Shown here in pieces: positions 53,835 through 61,650 of a stretch of 64,000 bases of DNA. The notes beneath the pieces are model-generated. The model worked only from the letters and a program-made list of their open reading frames with translations, did not search any database and was not told the origin of the DNA. This DNA comes from Ustilaginoidea virens (Eukaryota > Ascomycota > Sordariomycetes > Hypocreales > Clavicipitaceae). Within the stretch, counting starts at the first letter, position 1; each line of letters starts with the position of its first letter. A program made the position numbers and the translations under genes. The stretch is taken from contig NC_057321.1 of NCBI RefSeq assembly GCF_000687475.1, positions 372,001 through 436,000 of the forward strand, given 5' to 3'.

Positions 53835-56800
53835 ATGGATTCATCACGACCATCATCACCTACACCACCATCTTTATTACTGCCCGAGCCACTGCAAAAA
53901 TATGCTAAGTTTGTTGATAAGAATTGGATTGATGCGAATGAACATATTGATCCACAAAATGCAACCGATACCGACCTATATAATCGGCTAATATACCGCT
54001 ATAACGCTTATGATATAGGCGAAGATATGGATGACGATTTATGGGATATATTTTGCGATGACTTTAGCGAGTGGGATGAAGTCTTATTTAAACGCATTAA
54101 TAAGGAGCTACTACGGGAATTCCGTATAGTTCTACGTGAGCATGGCGTATATGCAGGACGATCAGGCTCAGCAGTTATACCATCTTTAATTAACTGCCTA
54201 CAACAACCGGAAAATCCTACATGGCCACAAGAGGAAATAAGCCGGCAGCTACAACGCAAAAGGTTTGTATCGCGATTAAATCCACATAGGGAAGTATCCA
54301 TACCAATTGGTAATACTACGCGAGAATTGCAAATACTGCAAAACACACCTGGACGAACTATATCACAAGCAACAGTTATACCTTTACTAGAAAGACCGTC
54401 ACAAGCCCCTTCTTCGAATAGGGATTTTAATACACCTAGCGCTCAATTACGGCAAACGGAAATTATTCCCCCATCAACATCAAAACAGCCTCCTACACAA
54501 TATAAAGGGAAGGAGCCTATTTACAATAGGCCACAAGTTGAGATAGGGGAAAGCTCCCGTAATGCACAACAGCATTTAATAAGCGAGGACCATTCACATG
54601 ACGAAGATAATAGCGAGGAATATAGTCCGCAGCAACCGGCCCGTCAACCGGCCCGACCTAACGACTTATATTATCCTAGGGATTATACCCCTAGTAGAGG
54701 CGGATTTTTTCGAGGCTCACGAGGCCGGCCTATACCAATAAGAGGCCGAATAATTAACCCGGATGATATACTGCCATCCACAGAGAGCCCAAATAAAGCA
54801 GATCAACAAGCATATAGGCACCAATCCGATACTAATAATCACGACAGTAATAACCCCCGTATTACCGTTTTCAGCGGCACTAGGCAGGCTACCAATATTG
54901 GTCAAAGCACAACAAATGCTAGATTTGACGACTCTTGGTATCACGGCCACCCGCAAAAGCCGCCAAATATAACAGATAACCCGGCTATAACAGATAACCC
55001 ACCTATTACAACAGGGTACCCATCCAAGCCGGATTTTATACCAGAAACAACAGCCTTCCATCTTTCCGCCAGTGAAATCCGACAATTACACCAACGTTTT
55101 GGGCACCCTTCTATAAATAGGCTTGCAAAAGTACTGCATAGGGCTGGCCACGATGACATAGACCGCAATATAATCGAACGCATCACACAAATATGCCACC
55201 AATGCCAGCTAAATGCAAAGGCACCTACCCGATTTAAATTTACACTTAGGGACGACTACCAATTTAATTACGAAATTATAGTCGATATTATGCAAATAGA
55301 TAACCGGCCCGTATTACATATAGTAGATACCGCAACCAGCTTCCAAGCAGCTAGATTTCTCGACCCACAAAGACAGAAGGCCCGAGACATTTGGAATACC
55401 CTTAAAGAATGCTGGATAGATACCTATCTTGGACCGCCTGACTGGATAGTGCATGATGCTGGAAAGAATTTTGCATCCGCTGAATTCCGTCATAATGCAC
55501 GGTTATTAGCTATAAATATTGACGAAGTTCCCGTTGAGGCCCACCATAGTATTGGCAAAGTGGAAAGATACCACGCTCCATTACGACGCGCCTATACTAT
55601 TATTAATAGCGAAATAGGCGATATAATAACAAAGGAACAAAAATTACAGCTCGCTGTTAAAGCCGTCAATGATTCTGCTGGACCAGACGGCCTCGTACCT
55701 ACGTTATTAGTCTTTGGAACATATCCTAGGCTTACAGATGACTCACCACCAAGCCTATCAGTATCACAGCGTGCCGAGATATTACGGAAAGCCACTGATG
55801 CAGCTAGAAAATGCCTTGCAAAGCGGCAAGTTAATGATGCCCTCGCTACCCGTAACGGACCTAATACCTGGCCTATTCACCAATTACCACTACAGTCAGA
55901 CGTACGGGTATGGCGAGAGAAAGGTGGCTGGCACGGCCCATATAAGCTGATAAGTTTTAACGATGAGACTTGTATTGTGCAAATGCCTTACGGACCAACT
56001 AAATTTCGATCAACAGTTGTTAAGCCTTATATTTATAACCTAGATAAGGACCCTATAGAAATCGTACCTACCGAGGCCTCGGCCCGTCCCGACACAATAA
56101 ATACCCCGACCGAGGCCCCGGCCCGTCACGACAGTATTAATACCCCGGCCCGTCACGACAGTATAAATACCCCGGCCCGTCCCGATATAATAAATACCCC
56201 GGCCCGTCCCAATAGGATAAATAACCCAGCCCGTTCTAGCAGGCTAGAAGTCAGAATACCCGCTGCAGCTGCCCTATCTATTTCTAACGTTATAATTAAT
56301 GAGGACCAAAAAGAGGCTTTTATTAATACCGTTAATTCTAATGGTATAATTAATACTGCCTTTTTGACTGCAAAAGAAAAATCCGACTTACAACTTGCGA
56401 GTGAATTACGCCAACAAGGAAAAATTACAACGCCTGGAAGCCCATTTAAACAATCCGACCAAGCCGAAATAGAAGCGTTACAGGCCCGCGATGTATTCCG
56501 ATTTACCACCTATGATAATAGCAAGCACGGTAACCAACGCTTATTTAATTCTAGGATGGTAAGGGAAATTAAAGGCAAGGGCACCACAACGCCATACGAA
56601 AAATCACGGCTTGTAATACAAGGCCACAGTGATGATGAAAAGCAATTAATATTAACCCAGTCGCCCACGATTCAACGGGCAAGTCAACGTTTATTAATAT
56701 CTATAGCCCCATCATTATACCGGTCTCACGGCTTATTCTTATGGATAAGAGATATCACACAGGCCTATGTGCAGTCATCTACCACTCTTAACCGGTCAAT

Positions 56801-57296
56801 TATTGCGAAGTTACCTAAGCAAATAGCTCACCAATACCCCGATAATACCATTATGGAAGTGGTAAAGCCACTATATGGTATAGCTGAGGCAGGCATACAT
56901 TGGTGGGCAACTTACTTCCGGCACCATCGCGATAAATTAGGCATGACCACGTCAACATACGACCCTTGTTTATTAATATCTGACGATAATAATAATACCG
57001 CAAATAATACCACAGATAATACCACACCTTTTGGTATAATAGGAATGCAAACAGATGATACACTTGGCCTTAGTAATATATCCTTTTTCGACCGCGAAGA
57101 TATAGAGCTCACTAAGGCAGGATTTAAAGCAAAGCCTAAGACAAAATTATCACCTATAACGCCCCTATTATTTAACGGTTGCAAATTAACTATTAATGCC
57201 GATAATAGTATGATACTATCCCAGAAAGGCCAGAGTAAAAATATCGCCCTTATCGACAAGAACACGCCTACAGCACAACAAACCTATATTGAATAA
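53835..57296 (+). CDS. DtC polyprotein, open part (1153 codons): integrase and reverse transcriptase
   Basis: ATG at 53835 (MDSSRPSSPTPP) to TAA at 57294. An acidic amino region is followed by a long disordered Gln/Pro/Arg/Asn-rich part with RGG-like GGFFRGSRGRPIPIRG. Integrase: zinc region HQRFGHPSINRL then CHQCQLNAK (residues about 420-465), core with VDIMQID, VHDAGKNF and SIGKVERYH (D, D, E). A repeated PARHDSINT linker follows (56095-56235). RT: KSRLVIQGH, then VVKPLYGIAEAGIHWWATY and the catalytic MQTDDTLGLS, the variant box of this ascomycete family in place of YVDD. The gag and protease expected between the disordered part and the integrase are absent. Little RIP damage. TAA here is probably a changed CAA. 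Confidence 0.9.
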   Translation: MDSSRPSSPTPPSLLLPEPLQKYAKFVDKNWIDANEHIDPQNATDTDLYNRLIYRYNAYDIGEDMDDDLWDIFCDDFSEWDEVLFKRINKELLREFRIVLREHGVYAGRSGSAVIPSLINCLQQPENPTWPQEEISRQLQRKRFVSRLNPHREVSIPIGNTTRELQILQNTPGRTISQATVIPLLERPSQAPSSNRDFNTPSAQLRQTEIIPPSTSKQPPTQYKGKEPIYNRPQVEIGESSRNAQQHLISEDHSHDEDNSEEYSPQQPARQPARPNDLYYPRDYTPSRGGFFRGSRGRPIPIRGRIINPDDILPSTESPNKADQQAYRHQSDTNNHDSNNPRITVFSGTRQATNIGQSTTNARFDDSWYHGHPQKPPNITDNPAITDNPPITTGYPSKPDFIPETTAFHLSASEIRQLHQRFGHPSINRLAKVLHRAGHDDIDRNIIERITQICHQCQLNAKAPTRFKFTLRDDYQFNYEIIVDIMQIDNRPVLHIVDTATSFQAARFLDPQRQKARDIWNTLKECWIDTYLGPPDWIVHDAGKNFASAEFRHNARLLAINIDEVPVEAHHSIGKVERYHAPLRRAYTIINSEIGDIITKEQKLQLAVKAVNDSAGPDGLVPTLLVFGTYPRLTDDSPPSLSVSQRAEILRKATDAARKCLAKRQVNDALATRNGPNTWPIHQLPLQSDVRVWREKGGWHGPYKLISFNDETCIVQMPYGPTKFRSTVVKPYIYNLDKDPIEIVPTEASARPDTINTPTEAPARHDSINTPARHDSINTPARPDIINTPARPNRINNPARSSRLEVRIPAAAALSISNVIINEDQKEAFINTVNSNGIINTAFLTAKEKSDLQLASELRQQGKITTPGSPFKQSDQAEIEALQARDVFRFTTYDNSKHGNQRLFNSRMVREIKGKGTTTPYEKSRLVIQGHSDDEKQLILTQSPTIQRASQRLLISIAPSLYRSHGLFLWIRDITQAYVQSSTTLNRSIIAKLPKQIAHQYPDNTIMEVVKPLYGIAEAGIHWWATYFRHHRDKLGMTTSTYDPCLLISDDNNNTANNTTDNTTPFGIIGMQTDDTLGLSNISFFDREDIELTKAGFKAKPKTKLSPITPLLFNGCKLTINADNSMILSQKGQSKNIALIDKNTPTAQQTYIE

Positions 57297-57932
57297 CGTG
57301 CCTGTGGCGCCTATATTGCAACTGTTTGCCAACCCGAAGCATCTTATGACCTATCCGTTGCAGCACAACAACAACAGCCTGATTCTGATGATATCGCTAG
57401 ATTAAATAAACGCCTTAAATGGCAGCTGGATAATCAGGACCGCGGCTTACAATATATCAACCTCGACCTTACTACAGCTAAAATCTTTGTATTTGTGGAT
57501 GGATCATTTGCCAACAATAAAGATTTAAGCTCCCAGATAGGATATATTGTTATTATTGGCAACGAAAAAGATAACCCGATGGAAGAAAATACCTTTACGC
57601 TAACTGGTAATATCATAACGTATAGCTCTACCAAAAGCAAGCGCGTAACACGCAGTGCACTTGCCTCTGAGTTATATAGTATGGTACAAGGAGTTGATAT
57701 TGCATATGCAATAGGCACAACAAAAGAAAAGAGACTAATAATAGATATTATGGCCTTAAGATAGTCATATAAGCGTCGAGAGATTTATGAGATCCGTTGG
57801 ATTAACGGGAATAATAACCTTGCCGATACTATAACTAAAGGAACACCAAATAAGGCCCTTAAGACTTTTGTCGACCACAATAAGGCTACTATTCGTGTAG
57901 AAGGATGGGTTAAAAGGTCAGCAAGTGGATGA
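57297..57932 (+). pseudogene. DtC polyprotein, RNase H part beyond the stop
   Basis: The same frame continues 212 codons to TGA at 57930-57932, with one further TAG at 57762. RNase H is seen as FVFVDGSFANNKDLSSQIGY and SALASELYSMVQGVDIAYAI. The next residues, GTTKEKRLIIDIMALR, follow directly, whereas DtD has GTTLNI at that point; a block seems to have been lost between two GTT codons. RWINGNNNLADTITKG is the usual end of copia RNase H. Confidence 0.85.
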
Positions 57933-58202
57933 GTATAGCTGGACAATATCTGGTATTATTGGCGCCGTTATTTACGGCAGGTAAGTGAGTTTGTTTTCCT
58001 ATATTCTATTATGCTACGCAATTCCTATTATTTCTTTTGGCATAATGGCTATGATATTCAACATCTTAGCTAAACCTAATCGGGGTACAATACCGGTCGG
58101 AAGCACAACCTTCCTAGACCTAGCCACACTTGCATTTCTATGTATTTGCCTTACAACCGAGCGATTCCGTCGTTTTATTATTATAAAAAGAGAGACTGCC
58201 AG
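57933..58202 (+). other. DtC 3' untranslated segment with a short hydrophobic open frame
   Basis: An ATG overlaps the polyprotein TGA (ATGA at 57929-57932) and gives MSIAGQYLVLLAPLFTAGK. Next to it is GGTAAGTGAG, which looks like a fungal 5' splice site. A second frame (57985 onward) encodes two hydrophobic stretches and runs into the LTR. No family recognised. It may be plain 3' UTR. Confidence 0.35.
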
Positions 58203-58669
58203 TATCGGAATCGTTAGTCACTCAGTCACTTAGTCACTCAGTCACTCAGTCACTTAGTCACTCAGTCACTCAGTCACTCAGTTAGTCAGTCACTCAGTTA
58301 TCACTTAGTCAGTCGGTTAGTTAGTTAGTCATTTAGTCAGTACACCTGATAGTGACGCGGCGGATGTGGCTATAGCACATATGCATACGTAGTCAGTCAG
58401 TCAGTCACTTAGTCAGTGCACCTGATAATGACGCGGCATATGTGGCTATGGCACACAGGCATACGTAGTCATTGCGTGCCCGGCACACATAGCATATAGG
58501 GCATATCGCCGCCCTCAGTCTTTTCTTGCTTTCTTCTTTCTTAGATAGACACTTCACAATATATTCACTTCAGGGACGATCAATACCTCTGATAGGTGAT
58601 ACTGTAATAGTCACCGATACAGTAGTATCACGCGCGCACCCTACGCACTGGGACCTGGCCTGCTCAACA
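58203..58669 (+). repeat. 3' LTR of DtC
   Basis: 467 bp, TATCGGAATCGTTAG (TG changed to TA) to GGCCTGCTCAACA. It has a longer tetramer array than the 5' LTR and two CACCTGATAGTGACGCGGC units, as in the solo LTR. Confidence 0.88.
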
Positions 58670-60051
58670 ATATTGAGGGTCGTACCTATTGTATATGCGA
58701 TATCGACCCCTTGCACTATACTATACAGCTCCGAAGCGAGTGCGCTGCGCGTTATACGCTTGCTCTTTGTAGAGCTGTAAGTAATGATATTACCGGTTAG
58801 CTGGAAGGCGTTATTCGTAGTATCTGCCTCGTTCCCTAGCACAATCACGTAACTAATTTGGGAGCTTAAATCTTTATTGTTGGCAAAGGATCCGTCAATA
58901 AATATAAAGAGTTTGGCTATAGTAAGGGCTAGATTAATGTACTGCAAGCCACAGCCCTGGTTATCGCGTTACTATTAAAGGCGCTTGTTTAACCTCGCGA
59001 TATCGTTAGGGTCAGATTGCTAGTATTATGCTGCGATAGATAGGTTAAAAGAGGCCTCAGGCTGGCAGACTATAGCCATATAAACGCTATAAGCGCGTTA
59101 TTCAATATAATTATGCTAGGCTGTAGGCATATTCTTATTGATGGTCGTAATCTTCTTATTTTAACCTTTCTAGCATAAGGTTATGCCGTCACTATTGGCT
59201 GTCAATATGCACCCGTTGAATATCAGGGGTATAGTTAGTAATAGCCTCGTCTTAGGCTTAGCGTTAAAGCCTGCTTTAGTAAGCTCCAATTCCTCCTATT
59301 AGAAGAAGGTATTATTACTAAGTCTAAGGGTATCGTTAGTCTACATCCCTACAATGCCAAAGCATATAGTATCGCTAGTATCGTCGGATATTAACAGATA
59401 AGGGTCGTATATTGATATAGTTATGCCTAGTCTCTCGCGATAGTGCCGGAAGTATATCGCCCACTAGTAGGTGCCTGCCTTAGCTATTCCGTATAGTGGC
59501 TTAACCACTTCCATAATAGTATTATCAGGATATTGGTAAGCAATCTGCTTAGGTAGCTTAGCAATAATCGACCGATTAAGGGTAGTTAATGACTACACGT
59601 AAGCCTATATAATATCCTATATCCAAAGAAATAAGCCGTGAGAGCATTACAATAAAGGGGCTATTAATATAAGTAATTGTTGACTAGCCCGTTAGATTAT
59701 AAAGGACTAAGTCAATATTAATCGCTTTTCATTATTACTATACCCTTGAATAATAAGCCTAGACTTCTCATACAGGGTATCTATGCCTTTACCTTTGATT
59801 TCTCGTACTATACGTAAGTTAAATAGACGCTGGGTTCTATATTAACTAATATTAAAGGTAACGAATCTAAACATATTACAGGCTTATAAAGCTTTAATCT
59901 CTATCCGGTCAGACTACTCAAAGGGGTCTCTAGGGGTCGTAATCTTGCCTTTCTAGCGCAATTAGCTAGTAAGCTATAGGTCGGCTTACTCTTTTGCGGT
60001 AAGGAAAGAGATATGGATAACGGTATTAGAAGCTATAGTATTAATAAGAGC
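58670..60051 (-). pseudogene. DtD: polyprotein fragment of another QTDD-family copia element
   Basis: Minus strand, read leftwards from 60051: the start of the RT region (FLTAKE near 60005), REIKGKG near 59790, the RT catalytic box where QTDD has become a stop plus TND (near 59345), and RNase H (FIDGSFANNKDLSSQISY near 58890, ending GTTLNI at 58672). It is homologous to DtC codon by codon, with TAG and TAA stops. It is cut on one side by the DtC 3' LTR and on the other by the Gy5 LTR. The open frame at 58570-58947 runs from DtD into the LTR and is chimeric. Confidence 0.85.
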
Positions 60052-60305
60052 TGTTACAGACTCGGGCTATGCCCGTGTCATAGATTAACTAAGGCTCGGG
60101 CTGCGCCCATGCCTAGTCCGGAATGGATGACATAAGGTAGACGCGCGGGCCTATAGGGCAACATTAGGGCTCTAGCCCGCGCCACACACGGATGTATATA
60201 GACTGCAGAAGGGACCCGATTCGGGCTCTTCTCCCTTCCTCCTTAGTTTTATCAATACATCCGATTAACGCCTATTCGCAATCGCCCTAGGGCCAGTCCG
60301 TTACA
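60052..60305 (+). repeat. 5' LTR of Gy5
   Basis: 254 bp, TGTTACAGACTCGGGC to GGCCAGTCCGTTACA. It keeps intact TG...CA ends and is the best reference copy of this LTR in the window. Confidence 0.92.
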
Positions 60306-60358
60306 ATTAATAAAAACTCTCTCAACCCTTATTGTTATATCTTATATAACTGCCGATA

Positions 60359-61650
60359 ATGGATATAGACCCCTTACAGAATATTATGGGCTTAGATAAT
60401 GCCTAATGCGCCCCCGCTCGATAATAGGCCGCATAACTAGAGTCAATTACGAATGCTATAGAAGTACTTAATGCAAGGTTCTAAAAATAGCTATCCTAAA
60501 GCCAAGAGAGTAAGCGCTAGATGCATGCCTAGGCTAAGCAAATTGAGCGTTAGATACAGACTCTTATCAACCAAATGCAGTAATAACTATCATTAGTACC
60601 TATATTGACCCTAGATCGATCCTAGACTAACTCTATCCTAATCCTAGAGGAAACCTAATAAAAATGCAAGCTAATACTAGTCAGGGAACCCTTTAATGGC
60701 AAAAAGGCTATATTTACCGCATAGAAGACCTTTATAGAGCATAAATTGGAGATCGATTGGGACTTTATCATTAACAATAAGACCTAATGGATATTTATCT
60801 ATTAGAACCTTTCAGCTATAGTCTAATCCTAAGTTATAGCATTCTTTAAGAATAGTACAGCCCTCTATTACCGCCCTACAGCCTTTTTTAATTACTTATA
60901 GCAACTCTTTGAGGATCTGCATTAGGAGGAATATGCAATTACTAAGCTTAAGTATACCCTCCGCTAGATGCCAAAAGAACCTTTCTCTGCCTTCTTTATG
61001 CGCTTTAAGGAAAAATTAGTATTAGTAGAAGGGCTTGGTTGGCTTAAGTTAGTAAAGCTAGAAATGCTCTAATCTGCCCTTAACCCTTATATATTAGAAA
61101 AGATTATTAGCCTAAGGGTCTCCCGTAAGGACTATAATGCAGCAGTTGTATAGTACTATAAAATCGCTATCGACCTAAAGATAAGCCTTACCGTAAAACG
61201 CTATGCGGACCCTTATTGGAATCATAATAATAACGCCTAGGATCTGCAGGCAACTGCTTAGGATAAGGATAGTGATACGCCTATAATAGGCGTTAATAAG
61301 CTAGATTTAAAGGGCAAAAAGAAGTTATCTACTAAAAGGGTAGTATAGGTTTTAAGAGAGGTCCTTAAGGAGCGCTACTAGAAATCACTTTATACCTAAT
61401 GTAGAAATGCCAGCTATAAAATGCTAGAATGCAAGCTGAGGCTGGCCTAGCCCCTACTAGAGACAACTGTAGCTTCTATAGACCTAAAGGCTGTAGAAGC
61501 CTTACGAATCGCTAAGCTTAGAGATAGCAATAATAGCAATTCCTAGGGAAAAGACTAGCCCTTAAGCTAAGTCTTGCAAAAAGGCTTAAAAAACGCACTT
61601 AGCCCCTAGCTAGATTATGATAGAAATACTATATAAAGGAGATTAATAAT
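60359..61650 (+). pseudogene. Gy5 gag relic
   Basis: Starts at a preserved ATG (MDIDPLQNIMGLDNA), then a frame with stops. Capsid region near 60875-61180 (TAFFNYL, KEPFSAFFMRFKEKLVLVEG, LEKIISLRVSRKDYNAA). A knuckle relic lies near 61400-61435 (CRNASYKMLECKL). The frame overlaps the start of pol near 61640, and the protease reads in another frame, so a gag-pol frameshift is likely. Confidence 0.8.

Larger units (their letters stand above)
52861..58669 (+). mobile_element. DtC: copia-like element of the QTDD family with a long open frame
   Basis: 5' LTR 52861-53236, repeat-rich leader, polyprotein 53835-57932 and 3' LTR 58203-58669. The flanks do not match (ATTAT on the left, ATATT on the right; Gy4 sequence against DtD sequence), and the two LTRs differ in length by about 90 bp. 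The present element may therefore be the product of recombination between copies. Gag and protease are missing from the polyprotein. Confidence 0.85.

Noticed and set aside
53835..57296. Possibility that the 1153-codon ORF is a host gene
   Set aside because: It has integrase and QTDD reverse-transcriptase motifs and lies between two LTRs.
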